From positions 117,024,173 to 117,088,172 of the forward strand of contig NC_133156.1 of NCBI RefSeq assembly GCF_040802235.1: 64,000 bases of DNA, read 5' to 3'. Each line of letters starts with the position of its first letter. The first letter of the stretch is position 1. The position numbers and the translations under genes were made by a program. Positions 21,649-32,745 of the stretch are shown here, one piece after another. A model generated the notes under the pieces. The model had not been told where the DNA came from. It ran no database searches and worked only from the letters and a program-made list of their open reading frames with translations. This DNA is from Manis javanica (Eukaryota > Chordata > Mammalia > Pholidota > Manidae).

Positions 21649-23054
21649 AGGTATTCTAAACTGTCCCTTTTTTTTCATATAGATTTGGCAGAATCTTTGG
21701 ACATCCTCTTTCAACAACTTGTCCAGAGTTCTCAACATTTCCAATGAATTTAACACTCCCACGCAGAGCACTTGTTGTGTTATGAGGCTAATTTATTTTC
21801 CTTGTAGCTGCATTTCCAAATAATTCCATCCCATTCAGTGGGTTCCACAGGTGGCTTTTGATTTCTCAGGGTTGGAAATGGGTGTCCCTTGGTATAATGA
21901 AGGCTCTCATAAGCTGGCTGCAAGGTTCCCTTTTAACATTGGACTCTTAAAATTTCAAAATATTCCTCATCATTTGGTGTAGCAGACAGTCTACAAAAAC
22001 TACTTGGTTTTATAATCAGCAGAACAGGATATTTCAGTACAAGGAGCTGTGGTCTGAGGTCAGGCATGAAGCTTATTTTCAATTTTCTACTGAGAAGAAT
22101 GAACATCTAAATGGGAATGAAATGTTAAGTCCTGAAGCTTTTCTATTTAATCTCCAGTTAGTATCTTTTTCTAGCTAAGGCTTTTAAAATATGAATTTCT
22201 TAATATTCTGTTGTTATTTCCTTCTCTAATACCTGTAAAGACAGACTTTAGAATTTGTAAATTGTGTGGATATCGTTAGAGGGGATACAAATGATGAAGA
22301 TCCCAGATTAATCCCTGTTCTTAGACACCGGAGAGAAGGAAGGCAATCTGCAGCAAGGCAACCTCAGCTTCTAGACAAAATGAAGTTTATCTGAAATCTC
22401 ATTCCAAGTGACTGCTATCAGCATTATAAGAAGACTTGTCTATGTACCCACAGTTAGGTTTCTTTAGAATCGCTGTTGCAATTTGTATTCACTAAAAAGC
22501 ACTCCTGGACATGTTATCAGGTCCTGTTTTTAATATTGTTAAGATTGATAATGCCAAGATTGAAGGTCATGAAAATATGACATTAGATATTGAAAAGCCA
22601 CACCCCACCCAAGATCCCTGGTCTGAGGGAGTTTGGTGGTTCAGTGAATCTATTTAGCAACCCAGTTTTATGTTTTTGATTTGTTTTCAAAGTTAGCATA
22701 GAGTGCATGCAAGTAGAGTTATCTTTCACCAAATAATGTCCAGTTATTTTCTTGATTCTCATTATTTCCTCTTCTGTCACTTGTCCATTACTTCTGTCTT
22801 TCTATTGCTGCTCTGTCTGTCCTTTTGTTCAAGTGAAGATTATGAAAGAAAAGAATTTCCTCTGTGAAAACCCCGCAAACAAATTTGAGAAACTATTTAG
22901 AAGAGAAATGAGTCATTTTCTGAAAATTGTTTGTTTAGAATTGAGAAAATAATTCATTTAGAGAAATAATGCTGTGATGTTGATCAGTAGTTAGCCTACC
23001 TACAAATGGTTAACTTTCATACTTCCAAACTTCTTTGATAATGCATCCCATCAA
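21649..23054. other. unassigned intergenic sequence
   Basis: About 1.4 kb without a recognised repeat. The GC-moderate block 21800-21930 has none of the usual repeat hallmarks. Confidence 0.45.
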
Positions 23055-23175
23055 TGACTATTGAGTATTTTTGATGGGTCAAGCATTGTGCTGAGCACTG
23101 AGAATAAGACAGTGAATAAAAAACTGTCCTTGAGGAGTTTACAGTTTACTGGGGAGACAAGTATCAGACAATCGG
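23055..23175 (-). mobile_element. L2 LINE 3' end, antisense
   Basis: The order 'tcaagcattgtgctgagcac', 'tgagaataagacagtgaata', 'ctgtccttgaggagtttaca' is the reverse of the L2 3' terminus (AAGCTCC, CAGGG, GTATCCCCAGCGCCTAG, CAGTGCCTGGC). Confidence 0.7.
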
Positions 23176-23754
23176 AGGATAGAAGTATAAGCTGTATCAG
23201 CGGCAGATTCACAATCTGGATCTTCTCTTCTTACTTTTATGACATGGTTAATCAAAACAAGTCTTCATTTCCTGGTCCAGCTCATCGATTTTTTAGAGAA
23301 AATGGAAAGCAAACTTGTGAGACTGTTAACCTCTGCCTGTGACCTTTGAGAATCATGGAGAATGAGAAAATTATTAGAACACTCAAGACAGAGAAATATC
23401 TTCAGATTATCAAAAAGACTAAGATGTCATTCCATAAAATATTAATAATAAGTGTGATGTCAATTTCAAGCAAGCTTTTAGCAAACATTAACAAAGAAAT
23501 AGTTTTGTGAACACCTAGAAGTGAAAGCAGAGATTATTAAGGGTTCATCTAAAATACACAGACATCTTATTTTGATAAGATTCTTTGATTAACAGAACAC
23601 GGAAAAGCATTTGCTGAAAATCTAAGTTATACAAAGATGCTTGACTGAATCTATGTCTGTAACGTTATGCACAAACAAAAGATGGAATAATATGGTACTA
23701 TTTAAAGTACCACCCAACTGGATGAATTTTTTAAAAATTATAATCTCTAAGTTT
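23176..23754. other. unassigned intergenic sequence
   Basis: Nothing recognised. Confidence 0.5.
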
Positions 23755-23960
23755 ACAATAGGGTTCTGTCCTAGGCAGTGTTTATCATGACTTGGAGAAG
23801 ATACAGAAAATGTGCTTATCCAAACTGAGGATGAAGAAAATCAAATGAGGAGGGATAAAGAGTACTGAATGCCAGAGTGAGAAGCTACAAAGATTTTCAC
23901 AGGTTGTAAAGTAACAGACAAATCAAAGCTGTTAGAAAGATGACAGATATGAATGACAAA
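23755..23960 (+). mobile_element. possible CR1/L3 LINE reverse-transcriptase relic
   Basis: The order 'gggttctgtcctaggcagtg', 'tttatcatgacttggagaag', then 'atgtgcttatccaaactgag' parallels the part of CR1/L3-clade reverse transcriptase that encodes F-I-x-D-L-D followed by the F-A-D-D-T catalytic segment. The catalytic codons themselves are not intact. This is a low-confidence inference. Confidence 0.3.
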
Positions 23961-24059
23961 TTAAAATTATCAAACAAGAATAATGTTATCCTCAAAATAG
24001 AAGCTCCAATAAATATAAATGGAACCATATGTAGAGCTAAAGTATGTAGGTTGTTTCAA

Positions 24060-24640
24060 TTTTTCTTGAAATGAGGAGCTAAATTTTTCTTTACATTATG
24101 CGCCAGGAAAAAATGAAGCAGAAAGTCAGACACTAAAACATATTCTAATTGCTGTCAAGGTTAATTTCAACAGAAAGACACCAAGACATATTCTAATTAA
24201 TTGTTGAATTTCAAAAAATAGAAGTCATCTTCAAGTGGGAAGAATCGGGCAGGCTCAGTGTTCTCTCTAGTGACAGTTCTCAAAGACAAAGAAGTGTCCT
24301 CAAATTTAAGGAAAAGAAAATGATCCAAGAGTTTTATATCCAGCCAACTTGTTGAACAAATATAAAGGCAGAGAATCTTCATACTCAGACATGAAAGATA
24401 TCAAGAAAACTAATACTTGTAAGTTCTTGAAAATAATATCTAACCAATTAAAGGGTAATTTAAAGAACACAATTTGAAAAGTATGGAGAAAGGACCAAGA
24501 GTAAACACTGAATTCACTTGAGCAAAAAACCTATGTATAATACATTGGTGGTTGAAGAATAAGATATAAATGCTATCAACTCTTTAAACATGAAAATAAG
24601 CTATAAAAATTTGGAATTAGGGAGAAGATACACAATTATA
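24060..24640 (+). mobile_element. old L1 LINE fragment (probable)
   Basis: 'gaaagacaccaagacatatt', 'ttatatccagccaacttgtt' and 'aggcagagaatcttcatact' follow the order of the older-L1 region that reads CACCAAGACATATTAT, CCAGCCAAGAATACT, then CAGACAAACAAAAGC-like text. An internal 24-base direct repeat (24127-24150 and 24175-24198) is present. Confidence 0.45.
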
Positions 24641-24689
24641 AATTGGAGGATTACATAATCTTTTGTTTTTTTAATGTTTTAGATCTATT

Positions 24690-25100
24690 TTTTGTTAGTT
24701 TTTGTTTTTAATTAATGGCCTTTTAAAAAAGAATACTTTTAAATTTACAGAAAAATTGAGCAGAAAGTACAGCTTTCTTAAGTACCCCCACTATTTCCCC
24801 TATTTTTAACATCTTTTCAGTGTGGTCCATTTGTTACAATCAATGTGCCAATATTGATAGATTATTATTAACTAAAGTCTATAATTTTCATTAGGTTTGG
24901 CTCTGAGTGTAATTCTATGACTTTTGACAAATGTATAATGACATGTATTCACCATTACAGTATCATATAGAGCAGTTTCATTGTCCTAAAAATCCTCTGT
25001 TCCATCTCCTCATCCCTCCTTACCTTCCTCCCCTTGACCCTTTGTCAAACAGTGATCTTGTACTGTTCCATAGTTTTTCCTTTTTGCATATTTTAAAGCA
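24690..25100 (-). mobile_element. L1 LINE 3' region, antisense
   Basis: 'acagaaaaattgagcagaaa', 'gtacagctttcttaagtacc', 'atgtataatgacatgtattc', 'accattacagtatcatatag' and 'tgtcctaaaaatcctctgtt' match the antisense of an ancient L1 3' UTR in order and spacing. Confidence 0.85.
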
Positions 25101-26311
25101 GAAATTGAATTGATAACTGTCTAAAATTGAAATCCATAGTAAATCATTCATATGGCTTCCATCCCTAGTAGTTTTCACTTCCTTTTTTTAATGTTAGAAA
25201 AATTATCTTGTATAAACACTTATTTGAAGCTTACAATTAACTTCAGTTTTAATTCCTTTCTTTTTTAAAGTACAAGAAAAATATTTTGTACTCTTAAAAT
25301 AGTATGCATAGTATGATCATATTTCTATTAATTTTTTCTGAATATAGTTACCCAACAGCATATATAGAAATATATTTGGATCATGTTCCAGAAATATCAT
25401 TAAGTTATTCTAGAGTATTGAAATTTTAGGTAATTTGTAGCTTTTTAAAGATGATTACAGCTGTTTTTCTTTATATATATGTCATGTGCATGTATTTTTT
25501 AAATAGGAATTTTTATTTTTAAGAAGTTAATCAAATATATTAAAACAGATGTAGTGAGATTATGTAAAATTTTTCATTTGAGTTAGAAAATGCACCTTAT
25601 AACCACAAGATAGGGAAGTGAAGGCTAAGAAGCTTAAAAAATATTTTTATTATAGATAAAAATGAGCTTAATGAATATATTTCAAGAGTTCAATAAAATG
25701 TTAGACTGTATGAATGATGTCAAAATGAGGAAGTTCCTGAGTTTTCTAAAGTTGGCATCTGGAATTTTGAGTTCAGTTCCGGATGGAAACACAAATGCTT
25801 TCAGAGAAGAGTGACTAGTTGAAAGAATCAAAACTAATTCATTAAAGACTAGTTTATGAAAGAGCATTCTTACTCTTGGTCATTTCAAGTAATTCAATAT
25901 GCATTAACAGGTGAAATTATAGGGAGAAATAATTTGATTCAGTGATACAAAATCTTCCTTAGAGGGCTCTCCACCATAGATACCAAGCATAAGGTGGTTG
26001 ACCTTTTTGGCAGAGATGTTGTGGTAAAGATTCAAACCTCAGGCAGGTTATAAGACTGAATGATCTGTAAGTCTCTAAAATGTTATCAGTTTTAAGTTCC
26101 AAGTCTGGAAACAAACAGAAACAAAGTGATTGGTGTTTTCACAATCAAATAAATCCATCAAAAGCCGTACTGATGCTACATTGCATCATCATCACTAAGA
26201 CTGAACTGACAGTGTTTCAACAGGCTTTCTTCACTCCAAATGTTTGGGAAGATTTTTCTTCTCAAGAGACAGTGGTAAAAGAGTGGAGAAAGTCTAGTCT
26301 ATGTGCTAATT
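25101..26311. other. unassigned AT-rich sequence
   Basis: About 1.2 kb with no recognised feature. Several T/A-rich runs only. Confidence 0.5.
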
Positions 26312-26423
26312 AAGATGTGTGGTTTGTTTTTTTTTTTTTTTTTTTACTGTGGTTTAATTTACTCTGGTGACAGCTATTTAGCCTTAGGAACACTTCCATC
26401 TATAGCAGCCCCTCAAGATGTGT
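26312..26423 (-). mobile_element. short poly(A)-tailed retroposed insert with target duplication
   Basis: The 9-base sequence AAGATGTGT occurs at 26312-26320 and again at 26415-26423. Between them are a T run of about 20 (26326-26345) and then about 70 bases of unknown sequence. Read on the minus strand this is an about 70-base RNA-like segment, an ATTAAA signal 9 bases before the tail, then poly(A). That is the layout of a severely 5'-truncated, L1-mobilised transcript. The parent RNA is not recognised. Confidence 0.5.
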
Positions 26424-26689
26424 ATTTTTAAGGGATAAGCTTTTATGGTTGATACAAAAGCAACACTGCCTGACCCTCACTCCCACCCCATGCCTAATTT
26501 TTCTTCGTGGCTTGATTCTCAAAATTCAAACTGAGGAAAAATTTATATTTGTGTGCATATAACACATGCAAATATATGATTAAAGATCAATGCTTGTGGT
26601 AATGATATGGAAATGTCTATTATATTTCTATCTTCCACACACCATACTCTTTCTTCTTATGTTGTAGAAATTTACAGAAACCTCAGAAG

Positions 26690-26830
26690 GGTTCTAGCAG
26701 TAATTTAATCCAACCACTACATCAAACCAATAAGGAAACAGGTTCAGAAGAGTTAAGCAACTTGCTTAAAGCCACAGTTTGTGCCCAAAATAACTGATTC
26801 TAAACCTCAGTATTCTTGATTCCTAGCTCA
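26690..26830 (-). mobile_element. MIR SINE, antisense (diverged)
   Basis: 'aaggaaacaggttcagaaga', GTTAAGCAACTTGCTTAAAG and CCACAGTTTGTG follow the antisense MIR core (GAGGAAACTGAGGCTCAGAG, GTTAAGTAACTTGCCCAAGG, TCACACAG). Confidence 0.65.
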
Positions 26831-27952
26831 AACTTCTTCACCTTATATAAGGTACTGAAATTTCTGGGCCTTTATTTTCTCTCTTCATACTGGCTTCCTG
26901 ATAAAGTGCAATGCTTCATGCAAAAGCCTTTTTCAGTACATACCTGTTGCAGACATTTTTAATTAGCTACAATTTTTGGCTTTCTCCTGTTTTCATGTAT
27001 GTGTATCAGAGTGCTATGCCTGTCTAGTCTCTTTACTTAAATCTAGAGTTCTTTGTAAAAACTATTAATCTTCCTCTATTTAAGGGAACATATTCTTTAA
27101 AGAAATTTCTGTTTTGTTTGAGAATATCAAGTAAAAGGGAGGAGGCCTGAATAGGTCAAGGGTTCTGGTTTGCAAACAATAAGATGCATTTTGCCTGATT
27201 TAAGCAGGTTCAAGTAGTAAGGAATTCATTGCAGAACATTAATTAGCCCAGAATACAAGATGAAGTTAAACTTTAAAAAAATCATAACTATTCTGCTCAC
27301 TAATCCAATTTATGAGAACTCATTCCATACAATTGAGAACTTAGAAACCTCATTATCTCATCATTACATCAGAACGAAAGCTGAAATTTTTGACATGTAA
27401 TTGGAATCCAATATGGTCCACAAATTGTCCAGACTACAGTGAATATAAATCCCTAGATACAGACAAGCAGGTAAAAGCTAATCCATCTGAATTTCTGCCA
27501 GAAGAAAGAAGTGAGTGGCAACAGTTGGTGAGGAAAGTTCACTTCTGAATAAAAATTTATTTAACATCTATACACTAGGCTTGGAACCAATTCATTACAA
27601 AACTATGTCATCTCACAGCACAAGGGTTTGCAAATGCAAATAGATTAATATTGTTCCAGAAAAATATATGGAAGGGCATTTGTATGGATACTGAATATGG
27701 CACACATCAAATAATGTGTTTCTGTTATGTGAAGTCATCGGTGGGTGTCTGGGGGTGGTGGATGAGCCCTTGTTGGTTTGAATAGTAGTGGAAGCCTTAC
27801 AGAAAGTGAAGTTTTCTCCCATCCTGTTATTTGTGAGAGCTTTTGATTTAAAAAGAACCTTGAATGAATATACAGCAGTGGAAAGATATTCCAAGTCTAG
27901 TAGAAAAATGGAAAGGTTGTTCAAAAACACTTAGAGCAAAAAATGTATGTAT
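26831..27952. other. unassigned intergenic sequence
   Basis: About 1.1 kb with nothing recognised. A 105-codon minus frame (27613-27930) has no motif. Confidence 0.5.
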
Positions 27953-28375
27953 TAGTTCATTGCAGTAACAATCCCCACAATTCATAAATATCTATTTCTT
28001 GCTCTCATTACATATAGGCTATAGGTCAAATAAACTATGCTGGGCTTGGCTTGGCTTAGCTTCAGGCATTTTTTCATTCTGTAACCCAGAGTAATGGAAT
28101 AGTCTAGGACATGTTATTCTAGGACATGTTATTCTCTTGAGGGATGGTTGTAGACAGGGTGAGCAGAAACATGTGATGACTTTAAAGCCTCAGCTCAGAA
28201 CTCACACACTAATATTTCTACACACTTTCTATTTATTAAAATAAGTCACATGGCCAAGTCCAAAGTCAATGAGTGAGGATACATATATTCTACCCATTGG
28301 AAGGCACCACAAAAGGTGTGACTAAATAATTTTATCACAGGGAAGGAGAGAATAGTTAGGAACGATAATTTCATC
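27953..28375 (-). mobile_element. LTR-like interspersed repeat, antisense (MaLR/ERVL type, uncertain)
   Basis: The start 'gtattagttcattgcagtaa' is the reverse of an LTR end of the ...TAATAC type. The far end 'agtcacatggccaagtccaa' and 'agtcaatgagtgaggata' belong to a recurrent mammalian repeat in which CAAGTCACATGGCCAAGCCC is followed by GGCACTGCAA. A 15-base tandem duplication lies inside (28103-28132). Confidence 0.5.
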
Positions 28376-29857
28376 TACCACAATGTAGCAAGAATTGTTT
28401 CAATCAGCTTGATAAGACAGGCTAGGGCAGTAATAAGGATTAGCTTATCCAGGGCATTTTCCAAAAACAATCTGGAAATACAGAAGTTTGTCCTGAGTTG
28501 GAGAACAATCTCAAGCAGGGTCAACTAGAATCATAGTTGGAAGTAGGTGATTTGTCTTGGATCCCCAGGTCTCTTCTCTCACCACCCTTTCCTCATCCGT
28601 TTGAAGCTTGCAATCACTTATTGAGCTCTCAACTCACAGCATCAAATCTTACTTAGGACCAGGACCTAGCAAAGTACGGTGTTCAAATAGTTTTCAAACA
28701 GGATTTTGATGTTCTCTCCAAATGACAGTATACATAGTCATACTGACAATATTGAATATTTAACATAATTTTAACCCTTCCTTGAGCATTCTTTTTAGCA
28801 TTTAATGTAATATGAGACTTAAAAACAAAGGGACCTGCTTCAACTTCTAAAAGGCTCAGCCTAAGAATGTTCTATGATAAGGTGCATCTAAGATAACAGT
28901 ATTTTCTTCAATGAAATTTTACAAGGATGACAATGGATAGAAATGATGCATTCTGAATTTGGCAGCCCAAGGGGACCACCAGAGTTATCTCCACCTTCAA
29001 CTCCATTCTTCCCAGCTACATCTGAGGGACTGCTAAGGAAGCGCTAGCACTTTTTGAAGCACTGTGGGAACACCACTGGTTTGGGTGTCTGATAAAGCCT
29101 AATGAGTCACATCTTTTGGAACTTTTAAACATCCCCAGCTTGGTCAGGAAAGGGCACAGAGCTCTAACACTGGAATACATGGCTCACTGGGTAGATCAGG
29201 AAAGTATATGGCAGCAGGATGCACTTCTGCCAGCCTGGAAATCATGCCTCACAGGAACTACTACTCATAAAGTAAACTGTCATGGAAAGTGCTAGAAGAG
29301 GGAGTGAAGAAATCTTTGAAATAAGAAAGTGAGAAATATCTGTGCTTGATATAAAAGAAGGCAAAGAGGAGGGAAATAGGAAGGAAATCAGAGGAGGGTT
29401 GGTAGTTTGATCAATGTGGAGTGGAAAATAGAAGGTTCTGACATTACCACACATAAACAAATAGCTCTTTGGCTCTGCTTCTCATACTTCCACCGGATAC
29501 CTCTGTGATCCTCTGTGAACTGGAACCTATCAATCCAGCTCACTGGCTCAGTTAGTTCTTCATATACAAATAATGGTGAGACATTCATATACAGGAAAGA
29601 ACATCCTAACCAGTGTATTTTATTTAAAATATGATCCTGCCTTTTATAATAGCACCCAAATATTAAAATTTTTTCTAATAAAACAGAGAAATATAAACTT
29701 CTTAGGACTAGTTACATTCCCTATCAGTTCCTTGCTACCAGACATAGTTTACTCCACCATTTATTTTCCTTGTATCTTAAGAAAGGCTAGATTCACTTAC
29801 TACAATTTATTGAGCACTATAATGAAGATGATATTGATGATATGTGAGCTAATTATC
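28376..29857. other. unassigned intergenic sequence
   Basis: About 1.5 kb with no recognised gene or repeat. Confidence 0.5.
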
Positions 29858-30030
29858 ATTTAGTGTGTGCTTCGTACTTTACATAGATTACCTCATTTAA
29901 TCTCACAATAACCTTGAGAGACCAGTATTGTTATTGTCTCCACTTAGATATGGAGAAACAGGCTGCAAGTGGTTAAAAGATGTCTCCATGACATATTACT
30001 ACCAAGTGGTGGAGTGTGGATTTGAATCAT
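29858..30030 (-). mobile_element. MIR SINE, antisense
   Basis: 'acatagattacctcatttaa', TCTCACAATAACCTTGAGAG, 'ggagaaacaggctgcaagtg' and GGTGGAGTGTGGATTTGAAT match the reverse MIR consensus in order (CTCATTTAATCCTCACAAC, GAGGAAACTGAGGC, GGATTCGAACCC). Confidence 0.85.
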
Positions 30031-30057
30031 ACCACCCAACAACATGAGCCTGTGAGA

Positions 30058-30185
30058 TGAGTATTATTCTTATTTTACAGGCAAAAAACTGAGGCTAAGC
30101 AATTTAATGAAGATCCTGAAGCTGGTAGTTGGTAGAGCAGAGAGGTGAATCTAGAATTGCCTAACTTCAAAATCAATGTTCATGT
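30058..30185 (-). mobile_element. MIR SINE fragment, antisense
   Basis: A second copy of the MIR middle begins with 'tattcttattttacaggcaa', then AACTGAGGCTAAGCAATTTA, then 'gcagagaggtgaatctagaa'. The MIR start is missing, so it is a fragment abutting the previous one. Confidence 0.75.
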
Positions 30186-30224
30186 TAGCCCTTCAGTGTA
30201 AGTAAAATTGTTCACAGGGTAGAA

Positions 30225-30420
30225 CAATCATCAGCTTGGATTTACACCCCTGCACTGCCACATATTAAAAGGTAATATTTAGCATCAATTTCCTCACCTG
30301 CAAAGTAAAGACAGTGATACACATATCATACTGCAGGTTGTTGTTGCAATTATTTTAAATAATGACATAAAGTCTTGCCACAGACTAAACTCTTTACAAA
30401 TGTTGGTTGTTTTCTTTGCC
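30225..30420 (+). mobile_element. MIR SINE, sense
   Basis: 'cagcttggatttacacccct', GCACTGCCACATATT, 'tttcctcacctgcaaagtaa', 'actgcaggttgttgttgcaa' and 'actctttacaaatgttggtt' follow the sense MIR from its central part to its 3' end. Confidence 0.75.
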
Positions 30421-31884
30421 TAACATTATTCTCCCCTCACTGTCTCCTACCATGTGTGTAAGTCTTAGTCTTACAAGATTCCACCATAGGGATGCACTTG
30501 ACATCATAAATCTTTTCTTTAAAAGTCTACTTAAATATATTTAAGAGAAAGAATTGTTAATATCACTTGCAATTAATATTATAGCAATAAAATATTATTG
30601 GTATAGTATTTACTATTGTGTAGTATAAGTGTCATTAAGTGAAACTCCCAATTCTGAATTTATGGTATTTCAATCTATGTTCAGTGCATTGACCATAGTC
30701 TTTTGGATAAGTTTTTTTCTCCTTCTGATTATAAGAGTACTAAAAATACTTTAAAAGAACTCCAAATTTCAGGAGAAAAAAATACATGTCATCCTAGCAC
30801 TCCAGAGAAATCAGTTTTTACACCACTAACCTCAGGTGTCTACCCCTTCCAATCTTTCTACTGTGTAGTCTTTTTTCATGTGTTTAAAATCATACTATCG
30901 ATAGAGTTTTTCTTATTCTTTAGCTTAATATTATATCAAAAGCATTTGTACATGTTCTTGAAACCAAGAAAGAATTCATTCTCTAAACTTGTTTTACTGG
31001 TAGTTTAAATCGTATACTTATCTCTCAAAGTCTCTAGGCAGAGAGCAAGAGCAAGGTAGAGTTATAGGGAATGGGACCAGCCCCTGGGGATGTAACTGAC
31101 TGGAAGGAATGGAAGAAGGGAATCTGTGGAGGTATATCCCTGCTGAAATGAAAGGCTTTTAGTGGAGAGCAGTCTTTTGGGAATTCTGCCTTGGAAAATA
31201 AATACAGGTATTTCCATCTAGTCTGGGGCTAATCTTAAGGGAGAATTAAAAGGAGCATAAAGACAAAATTACCTGTGTATAAGAAAAATCATCCAGTGAT
31301 GGCAGTTTTTCCTAGATGTCAAAACCAATGTTGTTTCAAACAACCGGTTTTGACCAGCTGAAGCTGATAAATGACTATGAACACTGAGCTACCCCTGCAA
31401 ACCAGATTCTCACTGAAATTTACAGGAGAGTCTTTTCTGACAAGTAAACAGAACTTATTTTAGCCAATTATGCTCAGAGGTAGGGATTCACTCAATCCAG
31501 AGTGCTGGTTACAATTAACCAGCATGAGCGCCATGAATGCCCACCCATATGCTAACACTTAAAAAACAGTGACATGTTCTGCTTAGGGAACTACTGAGTA
31601 AATTTCTCCACAATGTATTCTCTGGGAAGTAAATCCATTCAGCTACTGTTCTGATGTTTGACTTGAAGGTTTTGATTTGTTTGTTCTGTTGTTGCTATTG
31701 TCATTTTCATTCTTGTACCTATAAATTATGAGTTGAGTGAAGAATATGTAACATGCACAATAGTAGCTTTTCCAATTTGCCTTTTGGATTTAAATCCATA
31801 GGTGTGTTCAAAATATGTCCTCTGAGTAAAGTAAGAATTCCTCTCACCTGCCCACGATGTCAAGAATGACAAAGAGGCTGTCAG
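30421..31884. other. unassigned intergenic sequence
   Basis: About 1.5 kb with nothing recognised. A 101-codon plus frame (30703-31008) is hydrophobic at its end but has no homology I can name. Confidence 0.5.
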
Positions 31885-32745
31885 GGAAATGAAAACCAAA
31901 AACAATGAGATATCACCTCACACCAGGCAGAATGGCCACTATGCAGAAGACAAGAAACAACAAGTATTGGCAAGAATGTGGAGAAAAGGGAACCTTCCTA
32001 CACTGTTGCTGGGAATGTAAGTTGGTGCATCCACTATGTAAAGAACTATGGAGGTTCTTCAAAAAACTAAAAATAGGAATACCATATGACCCAGCAATTC
32101 CACTTCTAGAAACTTACACAAAGAAAACAAAAATCACTGATTCAAGAAGATGTATACACTACTATGTCTATTGCTGCATTGTTTACAATAGCCAAGATAG
32201 GGAAGCAACCAAAGTGTCCTCCAGCATTAGAAGAGTGAATAAAGAAGAAGTGGTATGTATATACAGTAGAATATTATTCACCCATAAAAAAAGAAGGAAA
32301 TCTTGCCATTTGCAACAACATGGATAGAGCTGGAGGGTGCTAAGTTAAGTAAAATAAACCAGGCAGAGAAAGACAAATACTATATGGTTTCACTTGCATA
32401 TGGAATATAAAACAAAACAAAACAAATGAACAAAACAGAAATAGACTCATAGACACTGAGAAGTGACTGGTGGTTACCATGGGGGAGGGGTTGAGGTGGC
32501 TGGTGAAATAGGTGAAGGGGATAAAGAGGCACAAAATCTCAATCATAATATGAATTAGTCATGGGGATGAAAGTACAGCATAGAGAATACAGATAATAAT
32601 AATGTAATATTTTTCTGTATTGATAGTAACTACACTAGTTGGGATGAGCATTTAATAATGAAGATAACTGTTAAGACACTATGCTGCATACTTGAAAGCA
32701 ATATAATATTATATATGAATTATACTTCAATTATAAAAAACCAGA
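31885..32745 (+). mobile_element. L1 LINE 3' end (ORF2 C-terminus plus 3' UTR), L1MA-like
   Basis: 31885-32345 encodes the ORF2 C-terminal region, with [32 protein letters not shown] and [18 protein letters not shown] visible in one 140-codon frame (31905-32327). The 3' UTR follows, with GGTGGTTACCATGGGGGAGG and ending in TATATGAATTATACTTCAAT and an A-rich tail. 5'-truncated and inactive. Confidence 0.95.

Noticed and set aside
31905..32327. 140-codon open frame as a host gene
   Set aside because: It is the C-terminal part of L1 ORF2 followed directly by an L1 3' UTR.
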